From JACOTK01 sp963743945 (GTDB lineage: Bacteria; Actinomycetota; Acidimicrobiia; Acidimicrobiales; CADCSY01), in contig CAVURO010000003.1 in assembly GCA_963743945.1 (NCBI GenBank), forward strand, positions 1-64,000: 64,000 bases of DNA, given 5' to 3'. Position numbers and translations under genes: made by a program. The notes below the pieces were generated by a model. The model was given only the letters and a program-made list of their open reading frames with translations. It had not been told where the DNA came from and did no database searches. Within the stretch, counting starts at the first letter, position 1, and every line of letters begins with the position of its first letter. Of the stretch, positions 44,455-53,815 are shown piece after piece.

Positions 44455-45951
44455 TCACGACAACCGGTAGACAGGCGGCGTGGCGGCGCTGATCTGCACG
44501 CGCTCACCCACCAGGTTGCGGCCGGCGAGTTCGGTCACCGTGGAGGGCTCGGCGACCGCAACCACCCGGGTGCCGTCGTCGAGGCGAGCGACCACCGGCG
44601 CCCCGGTCGGCGTCACGCCGTCCTTGTCGTAGGTGATGGTGGCGCCCTCCACCAGAGCGGAGCCTTCGCCGGTGGTGGCGACCGGAAGCGCCGAGGCGTC
44701 GATGGCCTCCTGGTCGGCCTTGGTGTCCCCCGCCCGGAATCCCTGCGGCGGCGGCTCGCTGCCGTAGATGCCCAGGCTGTGCTTGGTGATGAACCCGCCG
44801 AGGCCGGTGATGAGCCCGAGACCCGGCTCGCCTCGCAGGCGATCGACCATCGTGGCGATCGAGTGACCGACGTAGTTGTTGCCCGGTCCACCGAAATAGG
44901 ACAGCCCGCCGGTGATGGTCAGGCCACGGGGGTCGTCGAGTGCCAGGCCCACGGCCTCGGCGCCCGCCTCGACCGCCGACGGGAAGCAGGAATAGAAGTC
45001 GAACGCCGAGATGTCGTCGACGCCTACACCGGCGGCCTCGAAGGCCCGTCCGGCAGCGGCAGCGATGGCGGGCGAGCCGCCGAGCACCGGGCGAGCGGCC
45101 GGATGACGAACCTCGGCGGTGTCGGCGCCGGACCAGACGAACACGCAACGGCCGGCAAGCTCTGCCTCCTGGGCCACGGCGAGCGAGGTGACCAGAAGGG
45201 CAGAACCCTGGTCGACGTTGGGGAAGGCGTTCATCCGCTTGGTGTAGGGCTCGGCGATCATCCGGTTCGAGGAATTCGGAACCGCGATGTCATCGGGGCT
45301 GAGCACATCCCTGAACCACGCGTAGGGGTGACGGGATGCCACCTCGGTGAACTTGGCGTAGAGGCGGCCGAGGAAAGCACGCTGCTCGGCAAAGCTGCGA
45401 CCTGCGGCTGCCGCCATGGCGCTCTCGAAGATGGGATACATGGCCGACGGCATCATCAGCCCGCCGTTCATCTCGGCTGCTCCCATGAAGTCGTCGTCCG
45501 GGGCGCCCACCATCGGGTCGCTGTCCTCGCCCGCTGCGCCTCTGCCCATGTCGGACTGGAACAGTCCACCCGAGGCCTGCCCCGAGGCCCGCTGGGAACG
45601 AGTCGACTCGGCGCCGAGGATCAGGGTTGACTCGAGCTTGCCCTCGGCGATCTCCTTGGCGGCTCGGGTCACGAGCCACTGGGGCGTGTTGCCGCCCGTG
45701 GTCGTGGTCTCCACCGACACGCCTGCCAGGTCGAGGCGGTTGGCGACGTCGCTCGCCGGCGTGCGGCCGGCATGCGAGAACAGAACCCCGACCATGGTGA
45801 GCCGCTGGACCGTCTTGGCAAGCCCGGGCGCATCGTCGAATGCCGCACGAGCTGCCCGCTCGGCCAACTCGGCAGGGGAGACGATCTCGTCACGTTCGAT
45901 GGACTGGCCGATGCCGACGATGACCGGCGTACGGGACGGATCAAGGCTCAC
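44455..45951 (-). CDS. Thiolase-like acetyl-CoA acetyltransferase family protein
   Basis: A 498-residue thiolase-fold protein. It opens TPVIVGIGQSIERDEIVSPAE, like actinobacterial acyl-CoA thiolase homologues. Inside are DSYSCF-like DFYSCFPSAVEAGAEAVGL and FGGPGNNYVGHSIATMVDRLR, where the thiolase Cys/His catalytic loops lie. The C-terminal 100 residues form an added domain with GRNLVGERVQISAATPP, perhaps an OB-fold. The canonical nucleophile Cys region is not clear (GNTPQWLVTRAAKEI), so it may act as a lipid-transfer-linked or non-classic thiolase. GTG start. The pathway is not indicated by the neighbours. Confidence 0.75.
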   Translation of the reverse strand: MSLDPSRTPVIVGIGQSIERDEIVSPAELAERAARAAFDDAPGLAKTVQRLTMVGVLFSHAGRTPASDVANRLDLAGVSVETTTTGGNTPQWLVTRAAKEIAEGKLESTLILGAESTRSQRASGQASGGLFQSDMGRGAAGEDSDPMVGAPDDDFMGAAEMNGGLMMPSAMYPIFESAMAAAAGRSFAEQRAFLGRLYAKFTEVASRHPYAWFRDVLSPDDIAVPNSSNRMIAEPYTKRMNAFPNVDQGSALLVTSLAVAQEAELAGRCVFVWSGADTAEVRHPAARPVLGGSPAIAAAAGRAFEAAGVGVDDISAFDFYSCFPSAVEAGAEAVGLALDDPRGLTITGGLSYFGGPGNNYVGHSIATMVDRLRGEPGLGLITGLGGFITKHSLGIYGSEPPPQGFRAGDTKADQEAIDASALPVATTGEGSALVEGATITYDKDGVTPTGAPVVARLDDGTRVVAVAEPSTVTELAGRNLVGERVQISAATPPVYRLS

Positions 45952-46199
45952 GGTGCTTCCCCCTGGCGTGGATCACGCCCTTGTGGTGATGATGCTTCTT
46001 GTCGTGTTGCTTGGGTGTCGTGTTTCGTGCTCCCCGTCTAGTTCCCGACGGCGCACCCTGTCAACGACAACCTGGCCGCACGGCCACGGCACGGCCACAG
46101 CCACGGGCACGGGGAACGGCCACGGTCATGGTCATGGTCTGGTCGAACCGGTCAGCCCTTCGGTCCGGCGAATCGGTGGGTCGAGGCTCGGTCGAACGG

Positions 46200-47741
46200 T
46201 CAATCGAAGATCGGCCCGATTGCGGGGTAGCGGCTGATGAGTTGTTGTCGGATCTCGGCGAGACGCCGAGGGGGCCCGTTCGGCGGACTCTCGTCGGGCG
46301 AACCGAACCTGGTGTCGAGCGCCATGTGGCGGCCCCACGCACCCACCTGCTCGTAGTCGTCGCCCACCGTGACCTCTCGGACCCAGTCCGGTCGGCCGTA
46401 GACGATGTCACCGCCGATCATGACGAGCTCGACCCACGACGGATACGCGGCGACGACGTTGTCGTAGGGGTCGTGATGTTGACGCTGGAGCACCACCAGA
46501 TCTGCGGGCCGCCCGGGTTCGAGGCGCCCGAGCCGATCACCGAGCCCGGCGATGTCCGCCGCCTCCGAGGTCACCATGGCCACGAGCCGTTGGGACGTGA
46601 CGTTGCAGCCCTGCTCGGCGAGGCAGCGTTGAGCGATCTTCATCTCGTGCAACAGGCTCGGGCTACCCGAGGGCATCCAGTCGGCGCCGATCGCAAGCGG
46701 CAGACCGGCATCCATCGCGGCCTTCACATCGGTCGTCTCGTTGTAGAGCCGAAGGTTCGACTGCGGGGACCAGACCAGCTTTGCGCCCACTGCCGCCATC
46801 TTGTCGAAGTGCGGACGTGAGAGCGCGGTTCCGTGGATCACCACGGTCGCCGCCCCGAACAACGGTGACTCGCTGAACCGTAGAAACTCGTTGATCGACG
46901 CCTGGTTGGTCTTGGCGCCCTCGGCAAGGTGGATGTAGTGCGCCTTCACCGAGCCGCTCTCGATCCCCCGCTGGATGCCGGCCACATCATCGGGTCGAAG
47001 TCTCCCGAAGTCGACCGTGCTGCGCGCCACCTGGGTTCCGAAGATCAACAGGTCGACGTTGCGCACGAGTGCCTCCGCCTTGTTGGGGTAGTCCTGCGAG
47101 GCTCCCTGGATCGCCGTGGCGCCACTGACCACGGCGCGCACCTCCGCATAGCGGGTCATGGCCTTCTTGACCGAGGGTGCCGCCTCGTCGCCGGTCAGCT
47201 GATCCCAGGGATCGCGGACCAGCTTCCGGTAGATCGGACTGTTGCGCCACTGCCCGCGATTGATGAACACCCGGGGCGGTTCCCAAGGGGCGAAGATGTT
47301 GAACTCCGGGTGGCCGTGCAGGTCGATCAGCCCGGGCAGGATGACACCACCGGTCCGGATCGCCCGCACCCCGGCGGGCTTTCTGCTCGTGATGTCCGTG
47401 ATGACACCGTCGGCGACGGTGACCCACCCACGGGCCACCGATCTCGTGGGCAGGATCAGCGAGCCCCCCAGCGCCACGGGCTCGTTCGCCACCAGCCCGG
47501 CTCGCCGTTGCAGCACAACCGAAGCCCGGCCTCCTGTCGACGACGGCCCGGCGCCCGACGACAGGGCGCTCGGCACACCGGTGAGATAGGCGTCATCGAA
47601 CGGCGTATCCTCCCCCGCGTGGGCGTCCCGGGTGCCGGCGTACCCGGGGTCGGCATCGAACGTGGCATCGAGCGTTCCGGCATCGAGCGTTCCGGCATCG
47701 AGCATGGCGTTGTCCACGGTGTGGTTGTCCGAGGCGCTCAC
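46200..47741 (-). CDS. Amidohydrolase family metal-dependent hydrolase
   Basis: A 513-residue protein. The TIM-barrel amidohydrolase signature appears as GVILPGLIDLHGHPEF (HxH metal pair), with later candidate ligands in VVIHGTALSRPHFDKM and the aspartate in AIGADWMPSGSP. A C-terminal beta domain with GRLEPGRPADLVVLQ closes the composite sandwich. Members deaminate or hydrolyse cyclic amides; the GADWMPSGSP segment resembles the SSNA/TRZ-type aminohydrolases. The first 50 residues are a repeat-rich leader (LDAGTLDAGTLDA). The GTG start overlaps the UDG stop by 4 bp, so it is coupled to it. Confidence 0.8.
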   Translation of the reverse strand: MSASDNHTVDNAMLDAGTLDAGTLDATFDADPGYAGTRDAHAGEDTPFDDAYLTGVPSALSSGAGPSSTGGRASVVLQRRAGLVANEPVALGGSLILPTRSVARGWVTVADGVITDITSRKPAGVRAIRTGGVILPGLIDLHGHPEFNIFAPWEPPRVFINRGQWRNSPIYRKLVRDPWDQLTGDEAAPSVKKAMTRYAEVRAVVSGATAIQGASQDYPNKAEALVRNVDLLIFGTQVARSTVDFGRLRPDDVAGIQRGIESGSVKAHYIHLAEGAKTNQASINEFLRFSESPLFGAATVVIHGTALSRPHFDKMAAVGAKLVWSPQSNLRLYNETTDVKAAMDAGLPLAIGADWMPSGSPSLLHEMKIAQRCLAEQGCNVTSQRLVAMVTSEAADIAGLGDRLGRLEPGRPADLVVLQRQHHDPYDNVVAAYPSWVELVMIGGDIVYGRPDWVREVTVGDDYEQVGAWGRHMALDTRFGSPDESPPNGPPRRLAEIRQQLISRYPAIGPIFD

Positions 47742-48568
47742 CCGACGACCGGCCAGGTACGGGCCTTCTTCGGGATCGACACGGTGATCGTCGCCCGCTT
47801 CGAATCGGCATCGGTTCCCGTCCGCCTGGCCCATGCGTCGAGCGATCGCATCCATGGCGGCGTTCCCACAGGGAGATCGCACGCGGGGATCTCGGCAAGA
47901 TCGGTCCTGGCGATCGAGGTGCCGTACCGGTTCAACGGCGTGGGCACGTCCTGGGTGATCATCGGATGCAGGGCCACGAGCGCTTCGTTCCAGGAGGTGC
48001 ACAGACGGGCGAACGCCTCGGCCTTGGTGATCTGACCTCGCCGGCTCGCGGACTCGGGATAGGTCGGGTGCAGCACCGTTGCGTAGGCGGCAGAACAGCT
48101 CGAACCCCTCGGCGTTGCCTTCCAGGTCCGGTAGGAACGATCGGCAAGATGCCCGAGCGAGATGACGGCATCGAGTTGGTTGTCCCTCGCGATGGCATCG
48201 AGCCACCGGTTGCGGTAGGCGACGATGCCGGGATCGTCGACATGGCGCTCGCCGCCCCCCTGGCCGTAGACGGAGTACAGGAAGGCGTTCGCCAAGACGT
48301 AGCTGCGCGTGATGCCCAACCTGGCGAGCAAGCCCTGCACACGTTGGCCCGCCTCGCCGACCAGGATCCGGCGACAGATCGTTTCATGGGTGGCCGGATC
48401 CTGACCGATCACCAGGACCCGGGCGGTGCCGTCCAGCCGACCGCGGTGAAAGATCGGGCCCCACTCCACTCGAAAGTCCGAAAGCGGGTACACCGAGTCA
48501 TCGGGATGATCCGACACGAGCTTGCGGTATCGAGCCCGGACGTAACCAGGATCGAAATCGACACCCAT
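47738..48568 (-). CDS. Uracil-DNA glycosylase superfamily protein
   Basis: A 276-residue protein starting at ATG 48568. It has the UDG-fold motif 1 as ARVLVIGQDPATHE, followed by GQRVQGLLARLGITRSYVLANAF, where the second segment reads ANAFLYSVYGQ. The later ATVLHPTYPES carries a conserved histidine placed like motif 2 (HPS) of UDGs. It probably excises uracil or a damaged base, though its family (4/5 or a distinct branch) cannot be settled by eye. Its stop overlaps the amidohydrolase start. No obvious partner in repair is nearby. Confidence 0.65.
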   Translation of the reverse strand: MGVDFDPGYVRARYRKLVSDHPDDSVYPLSDFRVEWGPIFHRGRLDGTARVLVIGQDPATHETICRRILVGEAGQRVQGLLARLGITRSYVLANAFLYSVYGQGGGERHVDDPGIVAYRNRWLDAIARDNQLDAVISLGHLADRSYRTWKATPRGSSCSAAYATVLHPTYPESASRRGQITKAEAFARLCTSWNEALVALHPMITQDVPTPLNRYGTSIARTDLAEIPACDLPVGTPPWMRSLDAWARRTGTDADSKRATITVSIPKKARTWPVVG

Positions 48569-48743
48569 CACTGCCCTCCACCTACGCCGCGATCGAAGGG
48601 TCTTGCGGCGTCTGCTCAGGAGAGGCCCGGTAGTCCGGCCCTGATACCGCTTGCTCGAGCCGCAGGGGCATCGCAGCCGCACACCTCTCGACACCGGCCG
48701 CACACGTCTCGATACGAGGACCAGGGCGTGCAACGATGAGGAG

Positions 48744-49735
48744 GTGACATCGGCGCCGGAGAAAAAACGGAGCTATGCCGTCGTGGGGACGGGGGCCGTG
48801 GGAGGTTTCTACGGTGCGCGCCTGGCCGGGGCTGGACACCGGGTGCATTTCCTTTTCGTGGTGACTTCGCCAATGCCAAACGGGAGGGACTGGTGGTGGA
48901 GTCACCGCTGGGCGACATCCATCTCGGCCCCGACGAGCTCCTGGCATACGGCGACCCACGAGATCTGCCGCCCTGCGATGTCGTGCTGGTCGCCACCAAG
49001 GCGCTCGTGCCGAACCCGGCGGCCGATCTGTTGGCCGCCATGCTCGGACCGGGCACCGAGCACACCACGGTGGTCACGCTGCAGAACGGGCTGGGCATCG
49101 AGGAGGGGCTCTCGGCGGTGGTGGGGTCTCGTACCCTGCTCGGGGGGCTGTGCTTCCTCTGCTCGAACAAGATCGGGCCGGCCCATGTGCGCCACCTCGA
49201 CTACGGGATGGTCTCCCTCGGCCAACACGGGCCTGGCGGCGCCGCCCAGGGTGTGACCCCACCGATGGAGCAGCTCGCCGCCGACCTGCGGGAGGCAGGC
49301 ATCCCCGTCCAACTCGAGGACGATCTGGTGGCGGCACGTTGGAAGAAGCTCATCTGGAACGCCCCGTTCAACAGTCTCTCGGTGCTCCTCGACGCGCTCC
49401 CCCAGGAGCTCCTCGCCCTGCCGGAGGCAAGGGCGTTGGTGGGTGCGGTGATGGCCGAGGTGCAGGCAGGAGCTGCCGCCCAGGGACGTCACATCCCCGA
49501 CGTGTCGGCCCAGACCTCCATGGATCTGACCCGCCACATGGCACCGTACCGAACCAGCATGAAGCTCGATCACGACCACAGGCGGCCCATGGAGGTGGAG
49601 GCCATCATCGGCAACCCGATCCAGGCGGCGGCCGCCCACGGCGTGGCGCTGCCCGTGATGACCACGATCTACCGCCAGCTCTGTTTCATCGACGCCCGCA
49701 ACCAGGGCTCGCTCCCCACGCTCGACACGGCCTGA
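48744..49735 (+). pseudogene. 2-Dehydropantoate 2-reductase (PanE/ApbA-like), frameshifted
   Basis: Joining two frames gives a 330-residue ketopantoate-reductase-like protein. The N-terminal Rossmann loop VVGTGAVGGFYGARLAGAG lies in the frame from GTG 48744. After HRVHFLF the frame must shift by one (a C is missing near 48857) to read RGDFANAKREGLVVESPLGD, then TTVVTLQNGLGIEEGL (catalytic Lys follows in VAARWKKLIWNAPFN). PanE reduces ketopantoate to pantoate in CoA synthesis; homologues with other substrates exist. The rest is intact to TLDTA. The missing base looks like an assembly error rather than decay. Confidence 0.8.
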
Positions 49736-49768
49736 GCGTTCGCAACGGCTCGGGTCCGCTCGGCGCAT

Positions 49769-49774
49769 TAGCCT
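49769..49774 (+). promoter_or_regulatory. -10 box of the GH2 gene
   Basis: TAGCCT ends 7 bases before GTG 49782. Confidence 0.4.
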
Positions 49775-49781
49775 GACCGGC

Positions 49782-51956
49782 GTGCCTGTTCCCGTGGAAG
49801 TCGCCCACCCCGCTCCCATCGAGTTGGCCGGCACGTGGCAAGCCACCCAGGCGAACGAGGAGTTGCGTCGCAGCTTCGCCGCCCGTGAGCTCGATGAGCG
49901 CGGATGGGAGCCTCTCGAGGTTCCCGGTCACTGGCGATCGGCGTCCGCGTTTGCCGACAGCGACGGGCCGGTGCTCTACCGGCGCCATCTCGAAACGCCC
50001 GAGACGGGCTCCGGCGATGGGGCAATGCGCTCCTGGCTGGTCCTCGACGGCCTCTTCTACCAGGGCGACGTCTGGTTCGACGGCGCCTACCTCGGCGACA
50101 CCGAGGGCTACTTCGTGCGCCACACGTTCGAGGTCACCGACGCGCTCAGGGCTGCCGCCGAGCACGTCCTGGCGATCGAGGTCACCTGTGCCCCCCAGAA
50201 CAACCGGGCCTCGAAGCGCAACATCACGGGCATCTTCCAGCACTCGGAGTATCTCGACCCCGATTGGAACCCGGGCGGCATCTGGCGTCCGGTTCGCATC
50301 GAGCACACCGGACCGGTCCGGGCTCGGGGAGTGCGAGCCCTGTGCACCCAGGCCGACGCCCGCCGGGCAACGGTGACCCTCAGGGCCGAGCTCGACAGCG
50401 AGATTGCCCGCCACGTCACCCTGCGCACCACCCTCGCCGGCGTTGACGATGTCGCCGAACGCCCGCTCGCCGCGGGCAGCAACTTCGTCATCTGGACGGT
50501 CACGGTTCCCGACCCGGAGCTGTGGTGGCCCCACGCCCTGGGCGACCAGCCCTGTCAGGACCTGGTGGTCGAGGTCCTCGTCGACGGAGCTCCGAGCCAT
50601 CAGATCACGCGACGCATCGGTCTGCGCTCGCTGAGCTGGAAGCAATGGACCCTGCGGGTCAACGGCGAGAGGCTCTTCCTCAAGGGCACCAACCTCGGCC
50701 CCACCCGTATGGCGCTCGGCGAGGCCACGGTGGAGGAGATCACCCGAGACGTCGAGCTGGCCAAGGACGCCGGCCTGGACCTGCTTCGGGTGCACGGCCA
50801 CATCTCTCGACCCGAGCTCTACGAGGCCGCCGACCGGGTGGGCATGCTCATCTGGCAGGACCTGCCCCTGCATCGCGGTCACGCACGTGGCATCCGCCAC
50901 CAGGCCGGCCGTCAGGCCGTCGCCGCCGTGGACCAACTCGGTCACCACCCTTCGATCGCCCTGTGGTGCGGACACAACGAGCCCTTCGCACTCGAGGACG
51001 AACCGGGCGAGTCGCCCTTCGACGGGCCCGACGCAACCAGGCGCAGGCTTCGCCTGGCTGCTGCCCACCAACTTCCGACCTGGAATCGGAGCATCCTCGA
51101 TCGAACGATCAAGCGCGCCCTCGAAAAGGCAGACCCCACCCGGCCGGTGGTCGCGCACTCGGGGGTGTTGCCCCATCCCGGTTCGGGCGGCACCGACACC
51201 CACAGCTCGCTCGGATGGGCCTACGGCGACGAACGCGACTTTCCGGCGTTCTGTCGCGCCGTTCCGCGTCTGGCGCGCTTCGTGTCCGAGATCGGCGCCC
51301 AGGCCGTGCCCTCCACCCACGCGTTCTGCGAGCCCTCCGCCTGGCCCAACCTGGATTGGGAACGTCTCGAACGTACCCACGGCATGCAGCGCTCGCTCTT
51401 CGAGCGCCATGTTCCCCCCTGGGCCTTCGCCGGCTTCGCCGAGTGGCATCTGGCCACCCAGGACTACCAGGCACAGGTCATCAAGCACCATGTCGAGACA
51501 CTCCGGCGGCTGAAGTACAACCCGACCGGAGGGTTCTGTCAGTTCCTCTTCGCGGATGCTCACCCTGCCATCTCCTGCTCGGTGCTCGACCACGAGCGCG
51601 TGCCGAAGGCGGGCTATCACGCCCTCAGCCAGGCCTGTCGGCCACTCATCGTGGTGGCAGACCGTCTCGATGCGCTGCTCGTGCCGGGACAACCCATCAA
51701 TCTCGATGTCCACGTCGTCAGCGACCTGCGCCATCCCATCGAGGTCGCAAGGGTCAGCGCCCGCATGAGCTGGAGCGGCGGTCTTCAGGAGTGGGCGTGG
51801 GAGGGGAGCGTCCCCACCGACTCGTGCGTGCGCGTGGGCCGGATCGCCACAAGGGCCCCGGATGAGCCCGGACCGCTCAGCCTCGAGCTGACCCTCGACA
51901 CCGACAGCCATCTCACCTCGAACTTCGACCGGAGCCTGGTCGCATCGCCCGAATGA
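49782..51956 (+). CDS. Glycoside hydrolase family 2 protein (beta-mannosidase-like)
   Basis: A 724-residue hydrolase. It has an N-terminal sugar-binding sandwich (about 15-190, including LFYQGDVWFDGAYLGDTEGY), an immunoglobulin-like domain (about 190-290) and a TIM barrel (about 300-600). The acid/base is Glu in ALWCGHNEPF and the likely nucleophile is Glu in RFVSEIGAQAVPS, as in GH2 mannosidases (NE and SEFG motifs). No signal peptide is seen, so it is probably cytoplasmic or exported otherwise. A weak -10 (TAGCCT) ends 7 bases before GTG. Substrate preference is inferred from the SEIG motif alone. Confidence 0.82.
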   Translation: MPVPVEVAHPAPIELAGTWQATQANEELRRSFAARELDERGWEPLEVPGHWRSASAFADSDGPVLYRRHLETPETGSGDGAMRSWLVLDGLFYQGDVWFDGAYLGDTEGYFVRHTFEVTDALRAAAEHVLAIEVTCAPQNNRASKRNITGIFQHSEYLDPDWNPGGIWRPVRIEHTGPVRARGVRALCTQADARRATVTLRAELDSEIARHVTLRTTLAGVDDVAERPLAAGSNFVIWTVTVPDPELWWPHALGDQPCQDLVVEVLVDGAPSHQITRRIGLRSLSWKQWTLRVNGERLFLKGTNLGPTRMALGEATVEEITRDVELAKDAGLDLLRVHGHISRPELYEAADRVGMLIWQDLPLHRGHARGIRHQAGRQAVAAVDQLGHHPSIALWCGHNEPFALEDEPGESPFDGPDATRRRLRLAAAHQLPTWNRSILDRTIKRALEKADPTRPVVAHSGVLPHPGSGGTDTHSSLGWAYGDERDFPAFCRAVPRLARFVSEIGAQAVPSTHAFCEPSAWPNLDWERLERTHGMQRSLFERHVPPWAFAGFAEWHLATQDYQAQVIKHHVETLRRLKYNPTGGFCQFLFADAHPAISCSVLDHERVPKAGYHALSQACRPLIVVADRLDALLVPGQPINLDVHVVSDLRHPIEVARVSARMSWSGGLQEWAWEGSVPTDSCVRVGRIATRAPDEPGPLSLELTLDTDSHLTSNFDRSLVASPE

Positions 51957-52075
51957 GCGGGATTTCGACCCCACGATTTCGTCCCGGGGTGACGGCAATG
52001 AGAACATGCCTGCTACATGTACCGGGCCTGGTCAAACTCCTGTCGTGACCGGTCCGTGAACGAAGGGACACCGAC

Positions 52076-53815
52076 GTGAAGGTCCACCATCACAGCTACG
52101 ACGCGGTGATCGTCGGCGCGGGCGGCGCCGGCCTGCGCGCCGCCATCGAGGTGGCGGGCAAGTGCCGAGTCGCCGTGCTGACCAAGCTCTACCCCACCCG
52201 CTCGCACACCGGCGCTGCACAGGGCGGCATGTGCGCGGCGTTGGCCAACGTCGAGGAGGACTCCTGGGAGTGGCACACCTTCGACACCGTCAAGGGCGGC
52301 GACTACCTCGTTGACCAGACGGCCGCGCAGATCATGTGTCGCGAGGCCGTGGACGCCGTCATCGAGCTCGAGCACTACGGACTGCCTTTCAATCGCACGC
52401 CCGAGGGTCGCATCGACCAGCGGCGCTTCGGTGGCCACACCCGCAACCACGGCGAGGCCCCCGTGCGACGGGCCTGCTACTCGGCCGACCGCACCGGCCA
52501 CATGATCCTCCAGACGCTCTACCAACAGTGCGTGAAGCGTGAGGTGAAGTTCTTCAACGAGTTCCAGGTGCTCGACGTGACCTTCACCGAAGGACGGGTC
52601 TCGGCCGCCATCGCCTACGAGGTGGCAACGGGCGACCTGCACGTGTTCACCACCAAGGCGGTGCTCTTCGCCAGCGGTGGCTTCGGCAAGATGTTCAAGG
52701 TCAGCTCCAACGCCCACAGCCTCACCGGTGACGGACCGGGCCTGCTGTATCGCCGGGGCCTCCCGCTCCAGGACATGGAGTTCTTCCAGTTCCACCCGAC
52801 GGGCATCTACAAGCTCGGCATCCTGTTGTCCGAGGCCGCCCGGGGAGAGGGCGGCATCCTGCGCAACGACTCCAACGAGCGATTCATGGAGCGTTACGCG
52901 CCGACCGTGAAGGATCTCGCCCCTCGTGACATGGTCTCACGGGCCATCCTGACCGAGATCCGTGAGGGACGGGGCATCGGGGCCAACAAGGACTATGTCC
53001 ATCTCGACCTGACCCACCTGCCCCCCGAGCAGATCGACGCCAAGCTGCCCGACATCACCGAGTTCGTCCGCACCTACATGGGCATCGAGCCCAAGACCCA
53101 CGGCATCCCGATCCAGCCCACGGCGCACTATGCCATGGGTGGCATTCCCACCAACATCGACGGTGAGGTCGTGATCGACGACCGTGGCACGGTCATGCCG
53201 GGCCTCTACGCCGCCGGCGAATGCGCCTGCGTCTCGGTCCACGGTGCGAACCGCCTGGGCACCAACTCGCTGCTCGACATCGTCGTGTTCGGCAAGCGTG
53301 GGGGGCGCAGCATGGCCGAGTTCGTGCACACCGTCGATCTGCCCGAGCTGCCGGCCGACCCGGAAGGCGAGGTGCGGGGTCGCATCGAGCGCCTGAAGAG
53401 CTCGACGGGCGCCGAGAAGGCCGTCCACATCCGCAATGACCTGCAGGAGCACATGATGGACAAGGCCTCGGTGTTCCGAACCGAGCAGTCCCTCGGTGAC
53501 ATGACCGACATCCTCGGCGACCTGGTCGCCCGTTACGACCGCATGTCCATCGAGGACAAGGGCGAGGTGTTCAACTACGACCTCACCGAGGCGCTCGAGC
53601 TCGGGTACCTGATCGACCTCGCCGAGGCGCTGGTGGTGTCGGCACGTGCCCGCACCGAGAGCCGCGGGGCACACTTCCGCGACGACCACGCGACCCGAGA
53701 CGACGAGAACTGGATGAAGCACACGCTTGCCGCCCGCAGCGATGCCGGGACGGTCACCCTCAGCTACAAGCCGGTGGAGGGCAATCTGTATGCCCCCATG
53801 GAGAGGAAGTACTGA
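52076..53815 (+). CDS. sdhA: Succinate dehydrogenase flavoprotein subunit SdhA
   Basis: A 579-residue flavoprotein. The FAD-binding GAGGAGLRAAIEVA, the flavinylated His in RSHTGAAQGGMCAAL, the active-site segments HPTGIYKLGILLSEAARGEGG and PIQPTAHYAMGGIPTNIDG, and the C-terminal RTESRGAHFRDDH are all intact. It oxidises succinate to fumarate in the TCA cycle and respiratory chain. GTG start at 52076 with GAAGGGAC upstream. sdhB follows with a 1-bp overlap. The membrane anchors sdhC and sdhD are not upstream (a GH2 gene is there) nor downstream. Confidence 0.96.
   Translation: MKVHHHSYDAVIVGAGGAGLRAAIEVAGKCRVAVLTKLYPTRSHTGAAQGGMCAALANVEEDSWEWHTFDTVKGGDYLVDQTAAQIMCREAVDAVIELEHYGLPFNRTPEGRIDQRRFGGHTRNHGEAPVRRACYSADRTGHMILQTLYQQCVKREVKFFNEFQVLDVTFTEGRVSAAIAYEVATGDLHVFTTKAVLFASGGFGKMFKVSSNAHSLTGDGPGLLYRRGLPLQDMEFFQFHPTGIYKLGILLSEAARGEGGILRNDSNERFMERYAPTVKDLAPRDMVSRAILTEIREGRGIGANKDYVHLDLTHLPPEQIDAKLPDITEFVRTYMGIEPKTHGIPIQPTAHYAMGGIPTNIDGEVVIDDRGTVMPGLYAAGECACVSVHGANRLGTNSLLDIVVFGKRGGRSMAEFVHTVDLPELPADPEGEVRGRIERLKSSTGAEKAVHIRNDLQEHMMDKASVFRTEQSLGDMTDILGDLVARYDRMSIEDKGEVFNYDLTEALELGYLIDLAEALVVSARARTESRGAHFRDDHATRDDENWMKHTLAARSDAGTVTLSYKPVEGNLYAPMERKY

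Noticed and set aside
46070..46140. GGCCACGG-type repeats between the thiolase-like and amidohydrolase genes as a CRISPR or satellite array
   Set aside because: The units are short, irregular and without spacers; this is low-complexity GC-rich intergenic sequence.
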